Source: Talinum fruticosum
Lineage: Eukaryota > Streptophyta > Magnoliopsida > Caryophyllales > Talinaceae
DNA length: 64,000 nucleotides
Assembly: GCA_021018815.1 (NCBI GenBank)
Contig: JAITYX010000102.1
Span: 868,001 to 932,000 of the forward strand
Direction of reading: 5' to 3'
The notes beneath the pieces are model-generated. The model ran no database searches and was not told the origin of the DNA. It was given only the letters and a program-made list of their open reading frames with translations. Positions within the stretch are counted from its first letter, which is position 1. Every line of letters begins with the position of its first letter. Position numbers and translations under genes: made by a program. Of this stretch, positions 44,560-55,520 are shown piece by piece.

Positions 44560-45090
44560 TTCTAGTGCATATATGTGCGCGAGCTCACTCGTGGTTCTAT
44601 ATGAATGGGCATTGAATGAATGCCGCTAGGAATATTAATCATGGATGCTAATTTAGCTAAAGCATCCGCGAATTGGTTGTCATCTCGAGGAAGGCATGTG
44701 TATGATATGCTTTCAAAGTGCTTTGATAATTCAATCGGATGTGTCCGGTAGGGTGCCAAGGCTTCACTACGTACCTTCCACTTTTGTGAAATCTAATTAA
44801 TGATTAGACTGGAGTCATTGAAAACCCTATTGTTCTTGGCTCCGATCTCTATGGCAGCTTGAAGTCCTGTGATACATGCTTCACACTTCGCAGTGTTGTT
44901 GGTGTCTTCAAAATCTAACTTGGCTGGAATGGGAGTATGTGCTCCCTCGGGCGAGACTAGAACGATCCCTACTCCAAAGCCCTTCTAATTAAAAATGCCA
45001 TCAAAATACATTGTCCACCTGTCAACCACTACTTGTAAGATATTTTCATTTAGGAAATCAAGGTGTTCGGTTATGATTCGATTCATGAGT
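44560..45090 (-). pseudogene. Gypsy RNase H, decayed
   Basis: The N-terminal part (about 45010-44780) reads MVHLDGASNQKGFGVGIVLV and, further on, CEACITGLQAAIEIG, close to the plant gypsy pattern. The C-terminal part is LSKHFESISYTCLPRDDNQF followed by ADALAKLASM. A stop lies between the parts. It would degrade the RNA strand during reverse transcription. Confidence 0.8.
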
Positions 45091-45699
45091 AGATCGACTA
45101 CGAATTCCAACATTACCTTTCTTTGATTGCTTTCGAGGGACATACGTGAGTTCAAACACTAATAGCATGATCTGTCCATCTAGGTATCTTACTATTGATG
45201 GTTGGTTGCTCAATAATGTACTTGATGGGATCCATCATTGCTACCACATGTACCGTGTGGGCCAATATAGTGCTCGAGCTTCTTGGTAGCCTATACTAAA
45301 GCCAATGATGTCTTCTCTAATAGCGTATACCTAGTCTCATAATCTAAGAATTTTTGCTTAGATAATATACGGCGCACTCTTTCTTTCCATCCCGTTCATC
45401 TAACATGGCTCCCATTGTAGTTTGTGGTGTAGCGAGGTATATGAGTAAGGGCTTCCTTGGTTGGGGCGGAACTAGCACTAAAGGGTTGGTCGGAAATTCC
45501 TTAACCTTCTCGAATGCTTTATAGCACTCGTCATCCTAAATAGGTTCGAGACCCTTTCTTTAGCTTCTTGAAAATGGGTTCACGAGACCAAAGTCGGTTT
45601 TGATATGAAATGACTAATGTTCTCTAAACCTCCAAGGAAACATCGTATCTCATTTTTCGTTTTCGATGGTGGAATGTCTTAGATGGTCTTGATCTTGGA

Positions 45700-46500
45700 T
45701 GGATCAACTTTGATTCCTCTAAGACTAACCACATAGCCTAACAGTTTTCCCGAGGCTACCCAAAGGTTCACTTTTGTGGCTTAAGGCGCATGTTATACTT
45801 TCTTAGTCTTTTGAAGAATTTTCTAAGCCTAGGTAAGTGCCCCGCCCTATCCTTGGACTTAATGGTCATGTCGTTCCCGTAGGCTTCTACTTCTTTATGT
45901 ATCATGTCATGTAGTAGTGTTGTGACCGTCCTCCGATATGTAGTGTCAGCTTTCTTAAGCCCAAATGGCATCACCACATAATAGTTTGTCCCCATTGAGT
46001 GATGAAAGTTGTTTTCTCCATGTTTTCCTCAGCCATTTTCACCTGATTGTACCCACAATAGCCCTCCATAAATGAGAGTAAGGCGTTTCTCGCTGTATTA
46101 TCTACGAGGATGTCGATATGGGGCAGTGGGAAATCATCTTTAGGGCTTTCCTTGTTCAAATCCCTATAGTCGACGCACATCTAGACCCTATTGTCTTTCT
46201 TTGGGAGTGGGACTATGTTTGCTACCCACTGGGGGTAGTGAACCACTTTGACAAACCCGGCTTCTAACCGCTTACGAACGTCTTTCTTAATATTTAATAC
46301 CCATTCAGGTTTCATCCTCCTAAGCTTACGCTAATGAGGCTTGGTGTCTTCGTAGAGTGGAATTCTATGTTTTGCTATACTTGGATCCATCGCCGGCATG
46401 TCTTTGTAGGACCATGCAAAGACATTTATGAACATGGTAAGGAGCGAAGTGAATTTCTTTTACTCTTCTAGATTTAGTTTTTTTCTAAAATTTGACCTCT
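45700..46500 (-). pseudogene. Gypsy reverse transcriptase, catalytic motif lost
   Basis: In order: EAGFVKVVHYPQWVANIVP (about 46260), MCVDYRDLNKESPKDDFPLP (46180), LLSFMEGYCGYNQVKMAEEN, a frameshift near 45990, then YYVVMPFGLKKADTTYRR. Where active enzymes have YVDD the sequence reads YGND, within EAYGNDMTIKSKDR. Losing one of the two catalytic Asp residues inactivates the enzyme irrespective of the frameshift. Confidence 0.88.
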
Positions 46501-46669
46501 TGGGGTTGATCAACTGGTCCTAGATTGATCTGTTATTGTTCCCTCTATTATTAGTGAGAGATTTTCATGATCTTCCATAGCTTTTATTAATTCTTTAGGG
46601 ATTTCTTATTCATCATTAGAGGAAAAATAGTTCAAAATAGGAGAAGGCAGAGAGGAAGCGAAAGGTTCA

Positions 46670-47783
46670 TCTTATTGAATGAGGAAATGAGTATATCAAA
46701 CTCAAAAACAGAAATTGTAGAATTGAAAACAATAGAATTAGAAGATGAACTAACGAAATGGGAAGAAACATAAAAGCCCTAGTGCTAGACTCAAGAATGG
46801 GATGCTCTCTTAAGCCGACACTAAATTCTTGGCCCTCCTCGTCATCGATCCAAGTAATATGCTTGGGCACTTCGGCATTAATGTCGGTGATGAATTTGGA
46901 TGGATTAAACTATGCGTGCGACATGGTTCGAGATAGTACCAGTAACTAAATTCCCCTCTAGGCTCTGCTCCTGTCCAAACAAGTGAACCAAAAATATTAA
47001 TCTCATCCATATTGGTCCACTCGGTGTGGGCTGCTCCTCTCCGAGGAGGTAGGGTGCATCCTTTCATAGTATATAGTAGTCACTAAAGACCTCTAAGCCA
47101 GGTAATGGAATTCCCTTCTCCTCAAGGTGATAGGGCTCGGAAAAGCCATAGTATGGGAAGTCATCCGCTTCTTTCGAAACTGCCCATTTAAGGTACAAGG
47201 AAAAGGTTTGATGGAATGGACGAGTATATGGTGCCGTCCTCCTAGTTTGAATTTCCCACTTGGCTTGAGCTATTTCCATAGAAGTAGGTTCATATCCCAA
47301 CCTGAATTTATAATTATTGGTGGGTTAAAGGGGTGGAAAAGTTGGGTGGTATGCCCTCCAACCTGCAGCTAGGCCTCGAAAAATACCCCTTCTTCCTTAG
47401 CATCAAGTGGATACTAGGGTTGCCATAAGGATTGAATTTGAGAGGTGTTTCATCCTTATCTAAAGCAATGACAGTCTCAAACCCGTAAAGCTCTTCATCA
47501 TTAGTGTCATGTTCAATTTTGACGATAGACTCGTTAGAGGTGATGGTGGCATAGAGTTGTCCCCATTGACGATTACTGACTTTACCATTGATGATCACCT
47601 TGACTTTCCGATGCGGTGTGGAAGGCACTTGCGTGATGGTCATGTAAACGGGGACATCCTAGGAGAAGGTTAAAGTTAGCTAGAATGTCTAGGACTTGAA
47701 AATCAATGTTCTTCACTATTAGACCAACATTGATCGACGAGTCAAAATTCCCTAGACTTGTCCTTTTAGAATTATCATAAGCT
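46670..47783 (-). pseudogene. Gypsy protease and linker region, decayed
   Basis: From 47783 leftwards: AYDNSKRTSLGNFDSSINVG, then IDFQVLDILANFNLLLGCPR, corresponding to the LLLGRPWIH end of the Tat protease. Next come VPSTPHRKVKVIINGKV (47624), MLRKKGYFSRPSCRLEG, LGYEPTSMEIAQAKWE, and DFPYYGFSEPYHLEEKGIPL with PGLEVFSDYYIL (47230-47070). The frame changes several times. These phrases are diagnostic of Tat-type polyproteins, in my recollection. Confidence 0.75.
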
Positions 47784-49367
47784 TGGGGAAGACTCGGACT
47801 TTTACTTACTCGTTTCGAGTTTCATCACGGAATTAGGTATAAGACTTCATCTCTTATAGGGTTTTGACTTCAAGTCATTCCATGCTCGTTAGAAACTTTT
47901 CGATCGATTTAACATTTCTTCGAGTGTTATAGAAACTATTATGCTTGTTTTCGCCGACTCGATTGACTCGAAAGCATACTTCTATATGCTATTTCTCACT
48001 TAGTTACGAGTCACTCAACACTCGGATATATCGCATGATTCAAACACTATCTTTTCCGCGCTCTAACTCATGTCCGACTTCATGTTTCAAACAATACATT
48101 GTTCCAAGTCAGCATAGTTTAGTTTGAATTTCTGTTTAGTCTAGATCAAGTTTGTTTACTCCGATATTCTTTATCCGGCTTGATTGCCGACTAGACCGAC
48201 TAAGATGGAATTTTGAATTTCATGGATATTAGACTCAGAAAATTTCTTTTCTTTTCGACCTAGATAATTATCTCTTAATTATCTTAATTATATCATTATC
48301 TATGTCTAATCATGGACCAAAGTATTTTATACTTTGAGAACCAAATTGATTTAGTTTTGTAGGTTATTCAAATGAGGCTATCCTAATTTGAAATACAAAA
48401 GTAACCGGCTTCAAAACGTCAAATCACCAGCAGACAAGGCTTTTTCCGCATCTAACCTAGCCCCGGACATCGTGTCGGGGTTGTCCGTTCCCAAAGCTGG
48501 AAATCCGCAACACTAAGCTCAACGGTGGCTTCCACCTTATTTTTCAAGACACCACCAAGTGGTTTTGGGACTTCCAAAGGAATCAAGAACCGTTGCCCAA
48601 CGTTCATATCTCAACGGATATTTTCGAGTGACTCAAAAATCATCTACAACGATCTCAAAGGACTTCCAGTCGGAAGATGGACACAACGGCTATGCTTGCT
48701 AGGTCATCTATAAATAGAAGCCAACTTTCAAGACTTGAAGATTGTCGAACCTATTGTTAATATACATACTTGATCAAAAGTCATTGTATTCATTCTCCAT
48801 CTTCTACTTACAACTCCAACTCGTATCTCATAACTTTCGAGTTGTAAGGTCTTGTACTTAGTAACAAACACTCTCTTTCTTACTTTCTAAGTAAGGTCCC
48901 TTGACCGAGTCGTAAGGGTTAACTCAGCTCGGTTGTCCCTAACTCGTAAGGGTTATCTTAGTTAGGAAGTACTAGATCGGATAAGGAAATTTCGAGTAGG
49001 AAAAACCTATAAGAAGTTGTTTAAGGGAGCAACTTGGGTCAAGTCAGTCTACCGTATTTTATGGACTCAAAATAGTGGATTTGACTTCGTGCTTGGATTA
49101 GCACGATTTGTGGTTTTCTACCCGGAGGGTTTCCACGTACTTTCGTGTTATTATTTTTCCGAGTGCATTCTAGACTCAGACAGGTTCAAATTTTCTGTTT
49201 AATCTGTTTCTTCATTCTTCACTCGAATTACGAGTTAGTACATTTCGCGCTCATCCCCGACTCTTACTCACCTCGGATTCACATCTATATTAAATTTCAA
49301 GAAAATTTCATCATCACCCTATTTACCCCCTCTAGGGTGACTTAGCCTCTCCCCGAGCAAACCTTCA
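47784..49367 (+). mobile_element. SIRE LTR copy 1 (about 1.58 kb)
   Basis: Starts TGGGGAAGACTCGG and ends 'gagcaaaccttca' at 49367. It is homologous along its length to 61052-62638. It is followed not by a primer binding site but by the same gypsy flank that follows the 3' LTR, so it behaves as a solo LTR. TATAAATA lies at 48709-48716. Confidence 0.85.
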
Positions 49368-49828
49368 CTCGGAGATGAACAATCTTTTTATAGAATAGAC
49401 CGTCAAGGGCTTGAGCATATGTGGTATCAATTGGAGTGTAGTCATTATACTTGTTAAGGGCATTGACATCTACACTCCTGTTGGCATTTCCTTGGTTAGA
49501 GGTTTCCTTATCTTTAGACTGTTAGTGAACTCTATATCCTGTGACGACTTTTGTGGTCGTGGTCGACAACTCTTCTTCTATCAACATGCCAGCATCTCTA
49601 AGGGCTAAGAAAGTCATGAATGGTAAGAATTTGAGGTGCTGATTGCAGGCGAGGCTAAAGGTTCTTCACAATTATTCGACTTGATCCTTCATCCGGTGAG
49701 AAAGTCTATAAAGCTTTCTTTCTCACCTTACTTGATTAATTCCAAATCTTTATGTGTGATAGGTACATCGGTGTTATAGGAGTATCGGTGTAGGAACTCC
49801 TTATAGATCACATTATAGGAGTATCGAT
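49368..49828 (-). mobile_element. Duplicated gypsy flank between SIRE LTR copies
   Basis: Begins 'ctcggagatgaacaatct', exactly as at 62639-62656. It then skips about 910 bp and continues as at 63565-64000 ('agaccgtcaagggcttgagc' and onwards). It ends at a junction where 'gagtatcgat' runs into the LTR interior at 49829. It carries the same minus-strand gag-region sequence as the right flank. Confidence 0.85.
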
Positions 49829-50304
49829 GTAAGGTCCCTTGACCGAGCTGTAAGGGTTAACTCGGCTCGGTTGTCCCTAACTATAAGGGTTATCTCGGTT
49901 AGGAAGTACTAGATCGGATAAGGGAATTTCGAGTCTAGGAAAAACCTGTAAGAAGTTGTTTAAGGGAGCAACTTGGGTCAAGTCAGTCTACTGTATTTTA
50001 TGGACTCAAAATAGTGGATTTGACTTCGTGCTTGGATTAGCACGGTTCGTGGTTTTCTGCCCGGAGGGTTTCCACGTACTTTACGTATTATTATTTTTCG
50101 AGTGCATTCTAGACTCAAACAGGTTCAAAGTTTCGTTTAATCTGTTTCTTCACTCTTCATTGAATTATGAGTTAGTACATTTCGAGCTCATCCACGACTC
50201 TTACTCACCTCGGATTCACATCTATATTAAATTTCAAGCAAATTTCATCATCACCCTATTCACCCCCTCTAGGGTGACTTAGCCTCTCCATGAGTAAACC
50301 TTCA
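49829..50304 (+). mobile_element. Truncated 5' LTR of the SIRE element (copy 2)
   Basis: Matches only the last 476 bp of the LTR (48891-49367 in copy 1), ending 'gagtaaaccttca'. It lacks the TATA box and U3 promoter region. It is directly followed by a primer binding site and gag, so this is the functional 5' LTR position of the copy. Confidence 0.88.
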
Positions 50305-50306
50305 AT

Positions 50307-50317
50307 TGGTATCGAGC
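50307..50317 (+). other. Primer binding site of the SIRE element
   Basis: TGGTATCGAGC, the initiator-methionine tRNA site TGGTATCAGAGC lacking one A. Confidence 0.8.
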
Positions 50318-50549
50318 CTAGCCTTTTAGAAAAGGATCTAACCATCCAAACGTCTAAAGATCAAATGGCTCGGAACAACGGAGAGTTCGATGAAGGAAGA
50401 TCTTCCAACGATACCACCAAAGTTCAAAGGATCCAACTTCGTGCACTTGGAAGAAACTCATGGAATGTTTCCTCCTGGATCATGATGAAGATGTCTAGAA
50501 CATCATACAAGAAGGAAACTACCTTCCCATGAAGAAAGAAGAAACAAGA

Positions 50550-51416
50550 ATTATGCCCAAAACAAAGGTTGAGTTCACAGTGATGAAGCTGAAAAGTTCG
50601 AAAGAACTTTAAGGCAATGAACATTCTTATATGCGCCATCAGCTCGGAAAAATACAACCGAGTGTTTGCACTGTGATACAACCAAAGAAGTGCGGGACAC
50701 CCTGGTCAACACTTATGAAGGTACAAGCCAGGACGGACAAGCGAAGATAAGCCAATATCTTCATAAATATGAGCTATTCAAGATGGAGCCGAAGAAAACA
50801 TCACTTAGATGTTCATTCGATTTACAGAGATTACCAATAATCTCAAATCTCTGGGTAAAAAGATTTCCCACGAGGAAATGTGCAGAAAGATACTCGAAGC
50901 TTACCCAAGAAAAGATGAGGTCCTAAGGTGACAGCTATCGAAGAGGCTCCGAACTTGTCTCTACCGAAGCCGGATGAACTTATTGGGAAGCTTCTCACCC
51001 ATGAGATCCACCTAGATGAGGAGGATGCGAAGTCAGCACCAAAAAGAACACTGCGTTAAAAGCCTCGAAACCGAGATAAGCGGATCCGAGTTCATCCGAC
51101 TCGAAGAGGATCCCATGGCACTTATTGCTAGAGGCTTCAAAAGAATAATGAAGCACAAGAGATGGGATAAGAAGCCAAAAGAAGAGTTCTATAAGAAAGA
51201 CAAGAAGGATAGAAAAGGTAAATACTCTTCTCCTTCAAAGTTATCCTTGACTAAGAACTCTGGATGGTTTGAATGTGGCAGCAAGGAACACATAGTCAAA
51301 GACTCGTCCAAAGAGAAGAAGGGACAGAAAGAAGAAAAAGGCTATGATGGCCACATGGAGTGATGAGGACTCATCGGAAGATGATAAGGACTCGGATGAC
51401 TCAAAGTGTCCGATGG
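50550..51416 (+). pseudogene. SIRE gag, N-terminal part, decayed
   Basis: Recognisable phrases: CDTTKEVRDTLVNTYEGTSQ (50669), AKISQYLHKYELFKMEPKK, a frameshift, PKPDELIGKLLTHEI near 50970, and the zinc-knuckle region at about 51270. There CX2CX4HX4C has become W-x-x-C-x4-H-x4-S (FECGSKEHIVKDS), so the knuckle has lost two of four ligands. The acidic ATWSDEDSSEDDKDSDDS segment ends at the solo LTR insertion point. Gag would form the particle and bind RNA. Confidence 0.8.
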
Positions 51417-51421
51417 CACTT
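51417..51421. repeat. Left target-site duplication of the solo LTR
   Basis: CACTT, identical to 54358-54362. Confidence 0.9.
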
Positions 51422-51523
51422 TGTAACACCCCGTCCCTAAGAAAATAATTAACTTTAAATACATCCACGATTAGCATGAGCGCGTGCTTTTCAAATTCCA
51501 AATATTTTCATATTACACATGTG

Positions 51524-51528
<5 letters not shown>

Positions 51529-51576
<48 letters not shown>
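51529..51576. repeat. (TA)n microsatellite in the solo LTR
   Basis: About 48 bp of TA repeats. Confidence 0.9.
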
Positions 51577-51578
<2 letters not shown>

Positions 51579-51912
51579 ATGTTGTTTAAAGTGCAGGAAC
51601 CGGATGATGACAACGACGACGCACGAGCATACTTTATAAATTTCAATGACTCGAAGATAATTAACATTATTACATACCTAATTTATTTTGAGTTCTAAAA
51701 ATCCTTAAACGAATGAAATTAATATAATTCTTATAAACTTAATATTACTAAAAATAAAATTCTTAGATTAAGATAAGTTTAATGAGAAAGATAATAATAA
51801 GTTTAGAAGATTAAGAAAATAATGAGGATGCGTAAGTTGGATTAAGATAGCTTGCTAAAGTATTGGGCCGTAATTAGCCGATCGGCCTAGTGAGAAAGGA
51901 AGCCAAAGGGAG

Positions 51913-51920
51913 TATAAAAG
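51913..51920 (+). promoter_or_regulatory. TATA box of the solo LTR
   Basis: TATAAAAG, some 50 bp before a pyrimidine-rich leader, in the position expected for an LTR promoter. Confidence 0.5.
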
Positions 51921-51969
51921 CCTAAGTGACCTAAAAGCTTCATTTCTAAACCTAAATACTGCTAAATTA

Positions 51970-52545
51970 TCAAACCTCTCTCTCTCTCGACCACCGAACC
52001 CTCCTCCCTCTCTGCGCCCCTCCCGTTTTCACCACCAACCGACGAGCATCGGTGGCCCTTCGGCCACGCCGACGGTCGCCGCCAACTAGCCACCAACGCC
52101 GCCACCACCATCTTCATCGATCTCCTCATCAAACACCCAAAACCCATCCTTTCCTTCATTTACTCCTTTCACCTCCCCCATTATCTTTTGTCTCAGCCAC
52201 CGGAAACGCCACCCCGACACCACCAACAACCACCACCACCTTCTACCTCCTCACTGTCACCGCCCAGCCGCCGAAAGCCAGCACACCGCCGGTTGTGCTC
52301 CTGCTTCGCACCTGTTCCCGCCTCGGTTTTGCCCGGTTGGTCGCGGTTTCTTTGGTCTTCAAGCCCTGTCCGGCCTCAGCCGTCTTACGCCGATCACGGC
52401 GCCGTTCGTCACTCCCGGCGACTACTTCGACCGCGGTCGTCTGCTCCATTTCGTTAACCCCGGGTCTTCAACCCTTCAACCTTCAACCACCTCAAAACCC
52501 CTCAAAAATTAACCCCTATTCACCTTGGTTTTTAGGGTAATTTTT
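51970..52545 (+). other. Proline-rich GC-rich leader within the solo LTR
   Basis: CT- and CCACC-rich sequence giving overlapping open frames (the longest 52052-52540, rich in Pro, Thr and Ser). Composition explains the open frames. I see no domain and treat it as the LTR's transcribed leader. Confidence 0.5.
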
Positions 52546-53235
52546 CAGCTTTTAATTTAATTTCTTAGAGTAAATTTCGGTTTCAATTTGTTTAATTAAA
52601 TTCTTAGGTTAATTCTTCATATTTAGTTCTTCATTTCTTTTAATTTAAGTATTTAAGTTGTAATTAGTTATTCTTTCCTGCTTGGAGTTTAAAAGTTTGG
52701 TTATGGTATGTATGTAATTGATGCATGGAGACTGGGAAAAATTTGGTGAGATCTGAATATACCGAACTTGAAGAAAGATTGTGGAATCCCTGTATGAAGG
52801 ACATTTATGGACAAATCCCGTGTAAAGGACATTCATAAGTAATCCTGAGTCAGAATATTTTGGTTAGTTTAAATAATTATTTAACCTAATGAAGAGATTA
52901 AGGGACAGATTGATGATGATAACTAATTCTAGGCAGTATGTGAAACCGAAGAGTGAGAAATTGACCTCTTTGGGGAAATAATTATGCCCTTACAAACTAA
53001 AGTAAGGTTAGAAAATTTGAAAGCAAGTATATAAAAGAATGAAAGTATTTAGGTAATAAAATGACTAATAGCAGTGATTAAAAGTATAACCTTTCTTTGA
53101 TTTTAAAGTAAGTATTATATTAATACTATTTATTAATAAGTTTTTGTTAGAAAAAGGGAAGTAAGTATTTGGTGTAATGCGTATACATATATTTATATAC
53201 GCGTTTAGAAGAAACTGCACTTATATTTAAAGTTG

Positions 53236-53236
<1 letters not shown>

Positions 53237-53322
<86 letters not shown>
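53237..53322. repeat. (TA)n microsatellite in the solo LTR
   Basis: About 86 bp of uninterrupted TA repeats. Confidence 0.95.
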
Positions 53323-53324
<2 letters not shown>

Positions 53325-54357
53325 TTATGCCTGCATTGTATAAAATCAGATAATCAGTCATATGAATTAAGGATAACATTAATATTCCGTAATAAAAGCT
53401 AACTTTATTAGTTTTCATTTCAAGTAATTTTGAAATGATTTAATAAATAAATAAGCCATAAAAATTCATTTTATTAATAAAACTCTTATATCCTTAATTA
53501 ATCATCAAGCGTCGGCGTCGTGTGTTCATCCGGATTCCGCCCAAAAAGAAAAAGAACGAGGAACATCAGCTCAAGGTACGTTCATTGATCGTGCCCTTCA
53601 ATGTTTTATTTACAAACCAAGGCCGGATATGGCCGACGTCAACAACAATAAAGAATTGTTTGCAAATAATATTTGCCATCATTAATATGGACCCGCCCAT
53701 CAAGTGCCATTATTTGGTACGCCCAATATTCAGAGTTGGTAACACCGTAACTATTAACCGCCTTCAACCGGACTATCCGATCGGTCCGGGTGTGTGCACA
53801 TGCGTTTAGGGAAACCCGATGATCGTAAAGGGATCCATTCAGATAATTAATCAGCAACAGCTTTACAATATTCACTCCCCTCATTTACAAATGAATTGAA
53901 ATGCATGCGCTCAACTCGATTACTTCATAACTATTATTTTACTCGTGTGATAGTGAACGCATTGAGCTTCGGCTCACATTTCGAAAATGTTTTCTTGTTT
54001 TGTTTTAGGTAAAGGTGTGGAAGATTTGAAGTAAAGGTCCGTTAAGGACTTAGAGGCTCGCAGCGATAACTTAGTTGGGGTATCAAGGGTTAAGTGTCTG
54101 TTGTCGTAGTTTACCGCATCGTAGTCTATACTTATGCTTAATCTTCGTGCAAGTTATAGTTTATGCCTTATCATGAGACACTTGTTGTTAGTGGCAAAGC
54201 AAGTGTAACCCGGGGTTAGAAATGTATCTATTGTTATAGCCTTGCCCTTTCCTCCGGTAAGGGCGGCGAATGCCCCCGACCTACTTTCCGTCGCGCTAAT
54301 CATCGGCTATCGGCTTGCTTAGTCTAAAACCAGGTGATTATGGGTGTGGGCGTTACA

Positions 54358-54362
54358 CACTT
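54358..54362. repeat. Right target-site duplication of the solo LTR
   Basis: CACTT, identical to 51417-51421. Confidence 0.9.
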
Positions 54363-54844
54363 TTCGACTCAAAAGCGGAAGCGATTCAGACTTAGATCAA
54401 TTAGACAATGAGGAAGCTAATCCTCAAGAGGTAATTGAGTACTTTCTCAAATTCTCCAAAGCCGACTTAGCGAAGTATATTTTCACTTTGGAAGAAAAGT
54501 CCAATTCGATTCTTTTCACTTTAAAAAACAACTTGAGTAAATTTCCTCTGAGAATTTCTTTAAAAAATGAGTTGGAAAAGCTGAGACTCACACTCAGAGA
54601 ACTCAAGACTAGTGCTCAAATCAATGAGGCTGAGTCCGAGTTACTCGAAAAGAAAATGAGCAGACTAAAGCAAAAGTTCAATGAGTCTCAAGATCTTGTT
54701 TTAAAATTTACTCAAGGTCAGAAAAACCTTGACATTCTCTTGGGATCTCAATGTGTCTCCTTTAGAAAGGAAGGTCTTGGTTTTAACAAAGAGGAAGAAT
54801 CCAATTCCTACTCGGAGCTTTTTAAAAGGATTCCGAAGCTGTAA
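54363..54844 (+). pseudogene. SIRE gag, coiled-coil C-terminal part
   Basis: Open to TAA at 54844. Acidic SGSDSDLDQLDNEEA, then long heptad-like stretches (LKNELEKLRLTLRELKTSAQ, LEKKMSRLKQKFNESQDL) and the LLGSQCVSFRKEGLGFNKEE segment found at the end of sirevirus gags. The frame differs by one from the upstream part once the solo LTR and one duplication copy are removed, so gag was already or later frameshifted. Confidence 0.8.
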
Positions 54845-55144
54845 AGTTCAGGAAAGCCGAGCACAGTCCCAATCATAAAAATGAGAGAAGGACTGAGCCC
54901 GGACCAATTTATAGGAGAAAATCATCTCCATCGTTTTCCAAAAGAAAAACCTTTCAAAAGAAAGAGACACGAGACTTAGTTCTCTAAACGGAAGACTCGG
55001 AATCGGACTAGACCCAATGTCATTCAAATCGGGTTCTAAAAACCTTCTTCCTCGAAAAGGACCACAGTAAAGGGTGTTACTTGGGTTCATTAGAGGAAGT
55101 GAGAAGGGTTAGTTTGTTTCTATTTTACAGAGCTACCTAGAAAA

Positions 55145-55520
55145 GACCAAAAGGCATTAGTACCTTGACGAGTGGATGTTCACGCCATATGTCGGGAGAT
55201 TCGGGACTCTTTTCCGAGTTAGAAGAGTTCAAAGGAGGAAAAGTCACTTTTGGAGATGACAGCGAAGGCAAGATAATCGGGATAGGCAAGATTGGAAAGG
55301 GAAGCAATCTGGTTAGCCCAGTTTACCTTGTCAAAGGATTAAAGTACAACTTGCTTAGTATCTCTCAATTATGTGATAAAGATCAAGATGTAAGATTCAC
55401 TCAAACCAACTGCTACATTTCGATGACACTACCAAGGAGATCAAACTCTCGGGTAAGATATCAGGTAACACTTATATTATCCCTCTTTCTGACCCGAGTC
55501 GGAATTTATCTTATTTAAAA
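55145..55520 (+). pseudogene. SIRE protease, decayed
   Basis: SGCSRHMSGDSGLFSELEEF followed by KVTFGDDSEGKIIGIG and KGLKYNLLSISQLCD. The catalytic DSG triplet is disturbed by a two-base insertion (Asp, then out of frame, then SGCSRHM). The aspartic protease would cut the polyprotein. Confidence 0.8.

Larger units (their letters stand above)
43400..47783 (-). mobile_element. Tat-like Ty3/gypsy element, minus strand, pol part
   Basis: Reading leftwards from 47783: protease and linker (47783-46670), reverse transcriptase (about 46500-45700), RNase H (about 45090-44560) and integrase (about 44140-43420). This is the gypsy order PR-RT-RH-IN. The gag part lies beyond the inserted SIRE element at 62639-64000. 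The frame closes when that insertion is removed: the right flank reads HLR and the left flank continues AYDNSKR, a conserved protease-region phrase. The LTRs are not identified. The element is dead: YVDD is replaced and there are several frameshifts. Confidence 0.85.
51422..54357 (+). mobile_element. Solo LTR (about 2.94 kb, probably Tekay/chromovirus-type gypsy)
   Basis: Starts TGTAACACCCCG and ends GGGCGTTACA, short inverted ends typical of plant chromovirus LTRs, and is flanked by a perfect 5 bp duplication CACTT. No internal retrotransposon sequence remains, so recombination between two LTRs has removed it. A TATAAAAG box lies at 51913-51920, followed by a CT- and CCACC-rich leader at 51960-52500. 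Two (TA)n tracts lie inside. It interrupts the SIRE gag between CPMAL and the coiled-coil tail. The family call is from the terminal sequence only. Confidence 0.82.

Noticed and set aside
52052..52540. 162-codon proline-rich protein
   Set aside because: Low-complexity CCACC-rich DNA within an LTR, open in several frames, no domain.
51422..54357. Mutator-like or hAT DNA transposon because of the TGTAAC...GTTACA inverted ends
   Set aside because: The target duplication is 5 bp, which fits LTR elements and not the 8-9 bp of those families.
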